A DNA stretch of 64,000 nt from Metopolophium dirhodum (GCF_019925205.1 NC_083565.1:33818241-33882240); one strand, 5' to 3'. Counted from the first letter of the stretch, positions 22,309 to 32,089 are shown. The notes: a model not told the origin generated them from the sequence alone. A program made the numbers and translations.

Positions 22309-22523
22309 GATTCTGAAAATTACATAGAATTTCAAAAATTAACTAATCGATACGTTTTTTAAATCTAAACCACTTTTCCTAACATTTTTATTAAATTAGT
22401 TTTATTTGAAAACATTTATCATACCAGCAGATCTTATATACACAATAATAATTATATGATAAAATAATAAATAATAACAAAAAAAAAAAATAATATTTTA
22501 ATTATTTATTGAAAAACAGAATA

Positions 22524-22811
22524 TTATTCGACATTATCTAATTTACTATATAAATTATTTAGACCTTTTTGAATATTCTTCTCGCATAAATAATTTATAT
22601 ATGTTAAATGTTTAAATTCGTTTATTAAATTCTGTTTTTCTTCAATAAGTCTTTTTCTGGTTTCTTTCAGCACCGCTTTTTGAATTTTTATTTTAATATT
22701 TTTAATATTGGAATAGAACATTTTTTCGTCAACATCTTGAGCATGATCATTTTCTTTTTGCTGTTCCAATATTTGAATGATTTGCTCGTGAATTAACGAT
22801 TTGGCTTCCAT
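22524..22811 (-). CDS. Small coiled-coil-like protein 2 (95 aa)
   Basis: Starts MEAKSLIHEQIIQILEQQKEN. Predicted to be almost all helix, rich in Lys, Glu, Gln and Ile. A 3' splice-site motif (TTTTTCCAG) lies 27 bases before the ATG. The upstream block TTCTATATAATTTTTCCAG resembles the one before protein 1 (TTCTATGTAATTTTCAG), so the two genes share a leader arrangement. Function unknown. Confidence 0.45.
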   Translation of the reverse strand: MEAKSLIHEQIIQILEQQKENDHAQDVDEKMFYSNIKNIKIKIQKAVLKETRKRLIEEKQNLINEFKHLTYINYLCEKNIQKGLNNLYSKLDNVE

Positions 22812-23071
22812 GTTTTTTCTTTTTTTTAAAAAAAAAATCTGGAAAAATTATATAGAATTTGTAAACTATCTGCCAGATAAAAAAAAATAATGTATATTAA
22901 TGACAATAATTTATTTCCAACATATTTCTATTTTTTATGTTTTTTAACTTTTATATTAAAAATTTGTATGTATTAATCAAAAAAAGAAAATTACATTGAA
23001 TACCTATATACATAAATATAAACTTATAATATTATTACTAATTATTCATAACAAATTTTTAAAAAAAAATT

Positions 23072-23443
23072 TTAACCTGATCTAAATCTTTCGCGCTTAG
23101 ATTCTGCTGTTGTAATAAAATCTAACCTTTTACCGAAACAGTGTTCTCGCTTACGAAAATTCGTAACATATAAATCACTATATTTTTTACATATATCCAT
23201 TTTTTCTTCTCTTAATAAAACTAATTTTGCGTTTAAATCTTTTATATAAGAAAAATTTGGGTTAGAGTTTGTTCTACTTAAATAAATAATGAATTTCAGG
23301 TTTTTAATTTTTTTTTTGAGATCTTTATATTCATATCTTTCTTTAATCTTATTTTCATCAATCATCTTCGTTAAGGTTACAATTTGTTCTCCATAATATT
23401 GAATTTGTTCATTACAAAAATCATATGAATGCCAAAAATTCAT
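23072..23443 (-). CDS. Small coiled-coil-like protein 3 (123 aa)
   Basis: Starts MNFWHSYDFCNEQIQYY. Helical charged middle (about residues 20-95) with a basic tail ending KRERFRSG. ACAG lies 3 bases before the ATG as a possible acceptor. No recognised family. Part of the minus-strand accessory series ahead of the polymerase remnant. Confidence 0.45.
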   Translation of the reverse strand: MNFWHSYDFCNEQIQYYGEQIVTLTKMIDENKIKERYEYKDLKKKIKNLKFIIYLSRTNSNPNFSYIKDLNAKLVLLREEKMDICKKYSDLYVTNFRKREHCFGKRLDFITTAESKRERFRSG

Positions 23444-23444
23444 T

Positions 23445-24630
23445 ATCTGTAATTTTTGACTAAATACATTAGTATAAAATATAAAATATTATATAAATCT
23501 AATTATTAAAGCGATTATTTATAAAACAACGAATGTACGTATATACGTATATATAATAATAACTAATTATATTATTCAAAGCTAAATAAAAAAACTTTAA
23601 AAATTAGACAATATAGCATTTATATCATAAAAAATAAAATTTTAGTTGCTAGTGAAGCTACGTCACACGATAATAGAAAAAAACGTGATAATTTATATGT
23701 TAGTTAATAGTAGATAGGGCGATTGTAACTATCGTAGAGTTCGTACGGTAACATTACGTTGTCACGAAAGCAACTACGTGTTTACTATCAACGTGCGACA
23801 GCAGCTTTCGAATAATCTTAACGTAAAAGCAATAAAAAAAACATTATAGAAAAAATAATTTAAATTTATATATGTGTATAATATACGTTTTAGGATATAT
23901 TTTATACAGTCATTAAACATTATTGAATATTTTAATATAATAAAAAAAATTTTTTATATTAAAACATTTTACGTAAGATAATATTACACGTGTAATACAA
24001 CAATCACGTTATCTATAACAAATATTTATAATCAGCTATAGTATTTTAACATTGATAAAAACAAGGTATCGTGCAACAACTACTAGATAACGGTATCTAT
24101 AGTAATTATCATGAAAGAGATTGACTATTAAAGATTTTTGAGGTTAGGTAATAATTATCAATATTATTGATGAATGATAAGCCCGATGTTCTATCTTATC
24201 TATGTAAATCTATGATAGTATGGTACATCAGTTATCTTCTATACTGTAGACGTGGTGTAATTCATTTTAGTATTATTACTCTATGGTGTAATTATAACGT
24301 ATTATTGTTACTTGATCATAACTTAACAAAAAAAAGAAAACAGCTTATATTATAGTAGTGACTAAAAGTGAGAGTTGAGAAACCGTCTTTCAACTACTTC
24401 TATTTTAATGTTTTTATTTTAAATAATCTATGAAAAAAAATCTTTAAGTCTAAACACTCAATACCCATAGTAATATTATAAAACTGTATTATCATTACAA
24501 CAATAAATTGTTATTATTCTATTTTATTTTTTAAAAAAAAGAAGTATGATGTTAAATTAAATAATAACAATAAAAAAAAAATAGTACTTACATAGCTTGT
24601 AGAAATTGAGGTACTTTTTCTAAGTATGAT
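23445..24630. other. AT-rich accessory-region spacer
   Basis: No supportable gene. It contains a mixed segment at 23,650-23,830 (TAGTGAAGCTACGTCACACG and a CGTACGGTAACATTACG stretch) less AT-biased than its surroundings. A leader exon for the minus-strand series could lie here, but none can be picked out. Confidence 0.35.
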
Positions 24631-24637
24631 GGCTGGT

Positions 24638-24832
24638 CTATTTGTTAGAGTTGTTTTGACAATCTTTTGACTGGCTATTGAAGATGTTTGGTAAACTGCT
24701 GGCTGGCTGTTGTTTTGGCGAAGAAGACTGTTCTGCTGCTGGCTGCTCTTGGAACTGCTGTTGCTTGAACTGATGACGATAAGCTAAGAAATTCTGGGTT
24801 TTATACCCGAAAATAACCCTCTCTTCTCTCAT
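24638..24832 (-). CDS. Possible Gln/Ser/Pro-rich small protein
   Basis: From the internal ATG at 24,832 about 64 residues, including QFKQQQFQEQPAAEQ and a Ser/Pro/Asn tail. Low complexity with no domain. It may be a chance open frame, or the exon of a spliced gene, since splicing is evident nearby. Confidence 0.25.
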   Translation of the reverse strand: MREERVIFGYKTQNFLAYRHQFKQQQFQEQPAAEQSSSPKQQPASSLPNIFNSQSKDCQNNSNK

Positions 24833-24898
24833 TAGAATTTTTTGTGATGGATTTAAACATTTCAACTTATTTTACATCCTGTTTTAATATTATAATGG

Positions 24899-25115
24899 CA
24901 TTGACATTAAGTAAATGTGAAAACATTTGACTGAGCAGGTTATATTAGCAGCAATTTAGATTCATATAATATAATTGGTTTTTGAGAATGAATGTATACA
25001 TTCTAAGCATTGACATTTAGTAAATGTGATAACATTTGGCTGGACAGGTTATGTTAGCAACAATTAAAATTCATATAATGTAATTGGTTTTTGAGAATGA
25101 ATGTATACATTCTAA
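24899..25115 (+). repeat. 109 bp tandem repeat, two copies plus decayed third
   Basis: Copy A 24,899-25,007 and copy B 25,008-25,115 begin CATTGACATT and end GAATGTATACATTCTAA. A weaker third resemblance occurs at about 25,255-25,320 (AACATTTGGCTGGGATAGG). The repeats lie 300-500 bp upstream of the TATA box of the spliced gene, the position of an enhancer. Whether they are regulatory is inference. Confidence 0.8.
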
Positions 25116-25420
25116 TTTATTTTAAATCCTGTTTGTAATAATTTAAATTCATGTAATGTAATTTGCTGTTGTATATGAACATGTTTCAGCACCCATCTAA
25201 GGTAAGGTTATTGTAGAAATTTATTCTAGGAGGGTATTGACCATGGTAAAAGGTGAATGTCATAAACATTTGGCTGGGATAGGTTATGTTAGCGTCAATT
25301 TAAAGTCATGTAATGTGATTTTGCTGTTGTACCTGTATGTTCATGTTTTAGCAGGTTTCTATAATGTAAGGCTATGACCATTTGTATACTTAATTATTGA
25401 AGTAGTGGTAAAAATCTGTG

Positions 25421-25428
25421 TATAAAAG
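25421..25428 (+). promoter_or_regulatory. TATA box of the spliced cargo gene
   Basis: TATAAAAG, 89 bp before the start codon at 25,517. An initiator-like TTCACCAGTC lies about 30 bp downstream (near 25,451). This is a canonical insect core-promoter layout. Confidence 0.65.
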
Positions 25429-25516
25429 ACAGAGGGTATTCTCTAATATTCACCAGTCTTCAAGATTTCATCCCAGGACAAGAAGCTCAGTTCAACAGAA
25501 ATACTACCAAAATAAA

Positions 25517-26428
25517 ATGTCGTACCGTACAATTGCTTCAACTGATTCAGAGGTTAGTAACTACTTATTAAATATCTTATAACCATAGAAAATTGGAGGC
25601 CGGTCGTAACACCACTCAACGCTATGGTTATAATTCTTAAAATAATATTAAATGACTGATTATAACATAGTATATTGGAAGTGCGTCGTAACATTACTCA
25701 ACGCTTTGGGTATAATTCTTGGGACATAGAAAAAAATATATAATGGAAAAAAACAGTAAAAAATAATATACTATGTTTTATGTTTCACAGAATGAACATT
25801 TTAGCGAATCAATTGATATAAGACCGTCTTTTTCAAAAACAAAACCTGGATCAAAACGTTCTGCAGAAAAAACAAGTGTTAAAAAACCTATGAAAAAGAA
25901 GCAGAATAAAATGGTAATAAAAATAATATTTTTTCCTAATGATAGCATAAATAATTTATTTTTTTTTATAGAATGCATCATACAGAGATAATATCAGCGA
26001 ACGCTTGAGATCAGAAGATTTTGATGTTGAAGTATTTAATTCGCTAACATTCAGACAAGGAGATGGCGTTGTGACAATAAAGACGCCTTTTGAAGAAAAA
26101 GGAAAGGATCTTTGGGTGCTAAGTCATTATAAGGTTACTAACATCGAGAATGTACCAGTAAAGGACAGGTAAATACATTGGTTTAAATTTAAAAACTATT
26201 GCTGAATCTGTTTTTTTTTACTGATTTTATTTACTTCTTTTGTTTTTAAATAAAATAATTTGTTGTAATAGATGGAAGTTCAGTGAAGCTACTGTTAGAT
26301 TGTACACGACCGACGAATCAAAAGATCAAACACTTCATACTGGTCTTAATGAGACAATGCAAATTATATTTGATAAATTACTAACCGATCCAAAGCGTCA
26401 AACTATTAAAAGCAAGACGGTTGTTTGA
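25517..26428 (+). CDS. Four-exon cargo gene of unknown function (170 aa)
   Basis: Exons are 25,517-25,552, 25,791-25,913, 25,972-26,168 and 26,272-26,428. Each junction has GT...AG (e.g. TTTCACAG, TTTTATAG, TGTAATAG acceptors), and the frame is kept throughout. The product starts MSYRTIASTDSE. It has a basic, nuclear-signal-like exon 2 (KKPMKKKQNK), then a mixed alpha/beta part with VVTIKTPFEEKGKDLWVL (exon 3) and VRLYTTDESK (exon 4). I recognise no family. A polyadenylation signal AATAAA lies shortly after the stop (about 26,457). Introns are unusual among Polinton core genes and suggest capture from a host or another eukaryotic element. Its last exon is duplicated at 28,135-28,425. Confidence 0.7.
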
Positions 26429-26483
26429 TTATTATACGGAAAAATGAGTTTCATTTAATAAAACAAAATATTATTATACATGT
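26193..26483 (+). repeat. 291 bp duplicated segment, first copy
   Basis: Covers the last part of intron 3, exon 4 and the 3' flank up to CATGT. By eye it is base-for-base identical to 28,135-28,425. The two copies flank the truncated LTR element. Confidence 0.95.
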
Positions 26484-26862
26484 GTTATGATTTGGTATTA
26501 TTAAACATAGGAAGTAAGTAAGGATGTAGCAGTTAGTAAACAAATTAGAAATGTAGTATTTATAAAACATTTAGAATTATGAAATGAAATGATTATTGTA
26601 AATTAGTGTAAACAGGTACAATCCCGAAACTGCGAGTAAGCACTTTTTATATAGGAGGGATTGTCCTACAGAAGTTTAGATATAAGGAACGTTAAGATTG
26701 TAAGACAGGCAGTGGAGAATGGAGATAGTGCCATTGACTGTACATGTTCAGAACGCAATAAACTTTATTAATTGAATATTTGAACGTGTGTTTGTTACTT
26801 TATTTACTAAATCTATATACAAACTCCACAAGTACGAGGCTACGGTCAACCGACTTGTAACA
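26483..26862 (+). repeat. 5' LTR, 380 bp
   Basis: TGTTA...TAACA inverted ends. It contains a TATATAGG stretch near 26,648 and AATAAA near 26,757, as expected for the promoter and poly(A) signal of an LTR. Confidence 0.75.
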
Positions 26863-26955
26863 TTGGTGGCAGCGGATCAAAAGAACCATTAATTCAAACG
26901 AGGCGCGTTCATTCAATCAGGGTGAGTTAAATTGTTATTGAACCAGTCAAGGTGC

Positions 26956-27118
26956 ATAATTCCAGTCAACTACGGATCATTCCACTCAAGTACAGAGCAT
27001 TTCATTCAACTACAGAGCATTTTCATTCGACTACAAGGCATTCCAGTCAACTACAGAGCATTCCAGTCAACTACAAAGCATTCCAGTCAATTACAGAGCA
27101 TTCCAAACAAATTCAGCA
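26956..27118 (+). repeat. 20-21 bp tandem repeats in retrotransposon leader
   Basis: About eight imperfect units on the theme CATTCCAGTCAACTACAGAG. They lie between the primer-binding site and the gag start. Confidence 0.85.
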
Positions 27119-27242
27119 TTCAACTTTTTCAAGGCAACAGAGAAACAACTTCGATAATGTTAAATTTATTGGTATTGTAAGTTTGTTATTTTTATATATT
27201 TTATTGTAAGCATATCTATATTTTTCTATTTATATTTAATTA

Positions 27243-28166
27243 ATGAGCAACGATAGTAGTAGTACTAGTAGCATAACACAGAGCGATAGTGAAGACAAAA
27301 CATTTGTCCCAGATAGGTCATTTGATTCAGATGATAGTAGGGCAAGTCAAACGACATTAGGCAGGGATAGCGTTAGTAACCAAGTAGAAAATACAGTGCA
27401 GAATCAGAGTACTTTATTAGGACTTCAAAATCCTGACACCGGTAGAAACACATTACATTTGCCAATACAGCGTAGACGGTTAGGAGTACCAGCAGAATTA
27501 AGTTCAAACATTGTTAAGGAAGATATTTCTTTTGATAGTAGTACTGAATTATACAGTTTTGTACCAAATTTGAGTCAATCGAGTACTGAATTAGTAAATA
27601 TGAGTGTAATTACTTCTTTAGAGGCAGCATTTCGAATATTACCAAAGTTTGACAAACAAGACTCTGAAGGCTTACATAATTTCATAAAGTCATCAGAATT
27701 TGCTTTTTCATGCATTAGTGAGGAGTTAAAACCCATAATATTAGGGGCAATAGTTGCAAATTTAACAGCAAAAGCAGCTCAAGTTGTCCGATTTAAAAAA
27801 ATTAATTCATGGGAAGAATTGAAAACACAGTTAAAAAATTGTTTTGAACCACAACATACTTCCACACATTTGATGTTAGAATTGACCACAACTCGTCAGA
27901 AATATGATGAAGAAATTAGTACATTTTATAGCCGGGTAGAAAAGCTATTTCATTTGACGTTGAATGTTCAAACCAAAGATAAAACTGCAGCAGTGGCAGA
28001 AGTCATAGAGGGAATTTTAAAAACTCAAACATTAAGTATTTTCATTGAAGGACTAAGACAACCTATAAAAATGTTAGTAAAGGCAAGTCGTCCGAGTACA
28101 ATAGAGGAAGCATTTGCGGTGGCTCAACAGGAGGAAACTATTGCTGAATCTGTTTTTTTTTACTGA
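27243..28166 (+). pseudogene. Retrotransposon gag, 3'-truncated
   Basis: An open frame from the ATG at 27,243. It has a Ser/Asp-rich N-terminus, then a capsid-like region (ITSLEAAFRILPKFDKQDSE..., with WEELKTQLKNCF and ISTFYSRVEKLF) typical of Ty3/gypsy gag capsid. The frame runs past the break at 28,134 into duplicated intron sequence and ends after 11 unrelated residues. The zinc knuckle and all of pol are missing. Confidence 0.85.
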
Positions 28167-28425
28167 TTTTATTTACTTCTTTTGTTTTTAAATAAAATAA
28201 TTTGTTGTAATAGATGGAAGTTCAGTGAAGCTACTGTTAGATTGTACACGACCGACGAATCAAAAGATCAAACACTTCATACTGGTCTTAATGAGACAAT
28301 GCAAATTATATTTGATAAATTACTAACCGATCCAAAGCGTCAAACTATTAAAAGCAAGACGGTTGTTTGATTATTATACGGAAAAATGAGTTTCATTTAA
28401 TAAAACAAAATATTATTATACATGT
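28135..28425 (+). pseudogene. Duplicated exon 4 of the cargo gene, second copy
   Basis: Identical to 26,193-26,483, including the acceptor TTGTAATAG, the 52-residue exon and the downstream AATAAA. It lacks upstream exons. If splicing skipped the first exon 4 and the LTR element, this copy could still supply the same C-terminus. Confidence 0.9.
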
Positions 28426-28710
28426 ATGTTTTTATTTGTTCAATACTCAAAGGTCTTGGAAAACATAAACCTATAAACTATATAGTATGTCTGAGAAAAA
28501 AATTTCTAATTGAAACATTGCTATCAATTCTGTACTATCAAAATTTAATCTACTTATTTACTGAAAACATAAAATTTGAAACTAAAACGCATTAAAACTA
28601 TTCTTTATGATTAAAGGTAACATGTAATTTAAGAAAAAAAAGCAAGTTTATTATTGAATAAAAAAGTTTTTATTTTTTAAATAAATAATTATTAAACATA
28701 TTTATATATT

Positions 28711-29331
28711 TTATATTATTAGATCTTGTAAAATCATATCGGACAATGTGTTAAAATGAAATTGTAATATTTCATATAAAAACGATGTGTCATCGTTCTG
28801 TAAATGATTATAATAATTAAAATCATAGTTTTGAATATATTGGTTGGTAAATTCGTTCCTTTGACAAGTGGATGGCAGACCACGGACATCATTTTTAATT
28901 AGGTCATATGCAGTGTTGAAAGTAATTTGATAATTTGCTAAACGTTTTTGCTTGTCTACCACATACAAATCAATCAAATTCTGTAATTGACGAAGCCGGT
29001 ACAAATCTACATGTGTCAAGGTAATATATTCCTCGTTTAGATGTAGGGTAATTGAACTCTGTTTGACATTAATTGAATATGAAAAGGAATCGGTAATCTT
29101 TACACGCCTCACCCTGGTATTTAGGTTATTAATAATTGAATTGTAATTAGATTCAGACATCAGTGTGAACCATTCTTCTAAACTTAATGTAATAATTTTC
29201 TTTGAAAGTTTACATTCTAATAATAAAATAATTGAAATCTGCTTATTAATTAGTAATCCAACTGTAATACTTTTCTTGTTAAAAGCTCGGATGTCGAATG
29301 TAGACTTACAGACAATTATTGATGGACTCAT
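28711..29331 (-). CDS. Unknown Polinton protein (206 aa)
   Basis: From the ATG at 29,331 (MSPSIIVCKSTFDIRAF). Two beta-rich stretches stand out: KKIITLSLEEWFTLMS and SSITLHLNEEYITLTHVDL. The pattern 'I.L...EW..L' twice is reminiscent of PC4/p15-type single-strand DNA-binding folds, but the match is weak. A longer frame would start at a non-ATG codon further up. It is separated from core genes and transcribed in the same direction as the BIR gene. No family is assigned. Confidence 0.55.
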   Translation of the reverse strand: MSPSIIVCKSTFDIRAFNKKSITVGLLINKQISIILLLECKLSKKIITLSLEEWFTLMSESNYNSIINNLNTRVRRVKITDSFSYSINVKQSSITLHLNEEYITLTHVDLYRLRQLQNLIDLYVVDKQKRLANYQITFNTAYDLIKNDVRGLPSTCQRNEFTNQYIQNYDFNYYNHLQNDDTSFLYEILQFHFNTLSDMILQDLII

Positions 29332-29715
29332 AATGAAGTTTTTTTTGCTAAAAAAGTACACAATAAAAAGTAGGATATAACTGTTAGGAGTTATACATTG
29401 GACTGTTAGTTTTTTCCTTTGCAGTCATATTATATACTAAAAACTCGGATAAAAAAAAAAAAATGCAAAAAATGTGAACGTACAGTTAGCGAATTAGTGC
29501 ATACTAGAGAGGGAATTTACATATACTTACTAACCTGATACCTGAAAAACATTTTAAATTATTATATACGCACTAACCCGCTAGGCTATACGTCCACAAG
29601 ATATTAAATCGAATAATAAAACATTTAAGATAAAACATTCAATTTTTTTTTATTTTTTTTTTTTATTCAATACAGCAAATATTATAAACAGTATATTATA
29701 TAAAAAAAACATGAT

Positions 29716-30114
29716 TTAACAAATGGTGTCGTACGAACCGGTTTCACAATTACAAATAACTTCGGTTTTACAATATTTACTTAAGACTTTTTGAACAAAC
29801 TGATTACCTTTCATTAATAATACATATAAACATTTTGGTGAGAATCGGGTATGTTCTATAAAACAATTATCATCGATTTCAAAACTATGTAGAATTACTC
29901 CACACCAATGACATTGAACTGCGTCATCGAGATTGATATAGTAAAATCCGCATTCTGAGAGCTTGTACTTATTCTGACCGGTATTTGGAGGAAAACTTTT
30001 AAAAGATCGTAACCTAGATACAAATGCAGAGAATTCTGGATACGCTGGCGTTGAATTGAATCGTATTTGATCGACCGATGACTGGACATCGTTTGCGCAT
30101 TTTTGAAAATTCAT
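29716..30114 (-). CDS. BIR-domain (IAP-like) protein
   Basis: 132 residues from the ATG at 30,114. Residues about 34-100 form a BIR zinc-binding domain: RLRSFKSFP, then LSECGFYYI, QCHWCG (Cys68, Cys71), then IEHTRFSPKC (His88, Cys95), i.e. C-x2-C-x16-H-x6-C. A short Cys-containing tail (Cys115, 121, 123, 132) follows, with no recognisable RING. BIR proteins of insects and of insect DNA viruses bind caspases or IAP antagonists and block cell death. Here the gene is the outermost cargo gene beside the right terminal repeat. An anti-apoptotic role is inferred from the fold; caspase binding is not shown. Confidence 0.88.
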   Translation of the reverse strand: MNFQKCANDVQSSVDQIRFNSTPAYPEFSAFVSRLRSFKSFPPNTGQNKYKLSECGFYYINLDDAVQCHWCGVILHSFEIDDNCFIEHTRFSPKCLYVLLMKGNQFVQKVLSKYCKTEVICNCETGSYDTIC

Positions 30115-30367
30115 TTTTGAAGAAATTAAATAACTTATACAATTTAATAAAACTTTGAGAAAATAAAGAAAAATGAGACACGACTTGAGTGAACGATGGA
30201 TCATTAGTAACTGAATATGAAAAAAATAATCAGCAATCAGCTTAAAATTATTGTAAATAATAAATAATGTTTTTATCATTATTAAAAAAATCAGTGTAAC
30301 CAACATGAGTAAAAATGAAATACAGCACATTTATTCGAGGTAAAATTTACTAACAATCAGTGTGAAA

Positions 30368-30470
30368 TGTGTTACACGGTAAATCTGAGTGCTCCAAGGG
30401 GGACATTCCCCCTTGAAAAAAAATTTTTACCGTGGAAAAGCTGGCTGTGAACATACAAATATATACTACT
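30368..30470 (-). repeat. Polinton right terminal inverted repeat
   Basis: Exact reverse complement of 13,851-13,953. The inner hairpin maps to 30,395-30,415. Confidence 0.95.
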
Positions 30471-30476
30471 ATCGTC
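30471..30476. repeat. Target-site duplication, right (ATCGTC)
   Basis: Matches 13,845-13,850; see the Polinton entry. Confidence 0.95.
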
Positions 30477-32080
30477 AAGCTAGAAGTCGAAATTTAATAT
30501 GTTTCAATGTACCTGAAAACCCTTCTCTTTCTACTGCTGATAAAATGCAGATTACAACAGCCACTATATTCGATATACTTCGGCAAATTGGTATTCATGA
30601 AATATCTCCGGTAAATATACTGCACCTTGGAAAAGTTTCTAATCAGTGTCGTCCAATTAGAATTACGTTACAAAACCAAAACATTTAACATTAACATGTT
30701 TAATGTGTTGAAAAACAAAAATAAATTACACAACAGTGACAAATTTAAACACATTAAATTTTCTACTGATCGTACGTTAACTCAACGTAAATATCTCAAA
30801 TTAATATTCGATGATTTAAATCAGAGGAAATCTACCGGCGAAACTGATTTATACGTTGAATATGTTAATAATGTTCCTGTCGTGTCAAAAAACGCCAGGA
30901 ATCATATGCAAATTCCAATAAGTTAACGTTTTATTACCAAAATATACGTACCAAATTGGCTGTTTTTACCCGAAATGTTATTATTTATGATTACGATGTC
31001 ATTGTCTTAACTGAAACTTGGCTACACAATTAAATCAATGATAACGAACTCGGTCTATTACCATACTATTCAATTTATCGATAGAGGAAGTCTCGTCGGC
31101 AATAATGTCAATGTTTCAGTCAGAGGTGGTGGCGTTTTAATTGCTATCAAAAGTCATTTGAATTCTTATCGTGTTCCTCTTCAAAATAATAATATTGAAC
31201 AATTATATGTAAAATTATCAATAGATGCTATTGTATTGTTAATTGGTGCGGTATATATCTCACCACAGTCCGATATTAATGTTTATAATACACATACAGA
31301 TACTGTTAATAATTTATTAATGCAATATTGTAATTCTAAAATTATTTTATTAGGCGATTATAATCTGCCTGGTATACATTGGTCGGTTGTTGAGAACAAT
31401 ATTGTCCCTAGCTCACTTAAGTATACAAATTTAGAAACAAACGTATTAGCAAATTGTTCGTATATTAATCTTAGTCAACTCAACATGGTAAAAAATCGTA
31501 AAAATTGTATACTGGATTTAATTTTATCAAATTCAACCGAAATCTTAGTTTCATGTATGATGGACACGTTATTACCAATCGATTATATGTACCATCCTGC
31601 AGCGTTACTTGTTACATTCCCTATTAATGAAATTATTAAGCCCCTTCAGTGTAATGAGTTTATGTATGATTTTTCTCTATGTAATTATAATGTCATTAAG
31701 TCACAATCAGCATCCATTGATTGGCCATTCGTATTCAAAGACCAAAATATTAACAGTGCCGTCAATAATTTCTATATTATTATTTTTTAAATTATTGATG
31801 ATAATTGTACAAAGAAATAGCTATATATAAGTAAATATCCAGTTTGGTTTAGTTCTGTGTTAAAGGACTTAGTTTTTAAAAAGAAAATTGCTCACAAAAT
31901 ATATAAACTACATCCTATTCAAATTAACTATGATATTTTTTATAATCAGTCCAAAGTAGACTATAGTAAATACATATGAGATACACAAAACTCTTTATTG
32001 TCTAATCTTAAAATATGTTGGCAATTTTTAAAAAATAAACGCTCAAACGATCAACGCCAAATACGAAAATGCTATTGTCA
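30477..32080 (+). pseudogene. LINE ORF1 remainder, endonuclease and linker (interrupted LINE)
   Basis: ORF1 resumes at 30,477 with RSRNLICFNVPENP, the start of an RRM-like ORF1 domain. A frameshift near 30,680 is followed by RTLTQRKYLK to 30,926. ORF2 then begins with YYQNIRTK and the endonuclease motif DVIVLTETW. A stop falls at about 31,033 and a frameshift near 31,080. The endonuclease domain continues with RGGGVLIA and LLGDYNLPGI. From about 31,845 the linker PVWFSSVLKDLV appears, and similarity fades near 32,080, before the reverse transcriptase. It is the same broad LINE type as 6,773-8,160. Confidence 0.85.
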
Positions 32081-32089
32081 TAATATTAT

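Larger units (their letters stand above)
26483..28134 (+). mobile_element. Truncated LTR retrotransposon (5' LTR, leader and gag)
   Basis: The LTR-like segment begins TGTTATG and ends GTAACA at 26,862. It is followed at once by a primer-binding-site-like TTGGTGGCAGCGGATC, then a leader with 20-21 bp repeats, then gag. Everything after the first 290 or so codons of gag is absent, and there is no 3' LTR. The right break falls at AAACTA, which is also where the second copy of the 291 bp duplication starts. Confidence 0.85.
13851..30470. mobile_element. Polinton/Maverick element, 16,620 bp
   Basis: The ends are 5'-AGTAGTATATATTTG and CAAATATATACTACT-3'. The element has 103 bp inverted termini without mismatch and is flanked by ATCGTC on both sides (13,845-13,850 and 30,471-30,476). 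AG...CT ends and 6 bp duplications are the family signature. It carries the expected integrase, packaging ATPase, adenain-like protease and capsid genes. The polymerase B gene is reduced to an N-terminal part. Extra cargo fills 22-30 kb, including a spliced gene, a BIR gene and a retrotransposon insertion. The length is within the usual 15-20 kb, but about 1.9 kb comes from the nested insertion and its duplication. Confidence 0.97.

Noticed and set aside
24167..24355. 62-codon open frame in the Polinton spacer
   Set aside because: Composition equals the AT-rich background, with no domain and no start or splice context. Treated as chance.
26956..27118. Regular 20 bp repeats that could suggest a CRISPR array
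   Set aside because: Units are directly adjacent with no unique spacers, and they lie in a retrotransposon leader of a eukaryotic genome.
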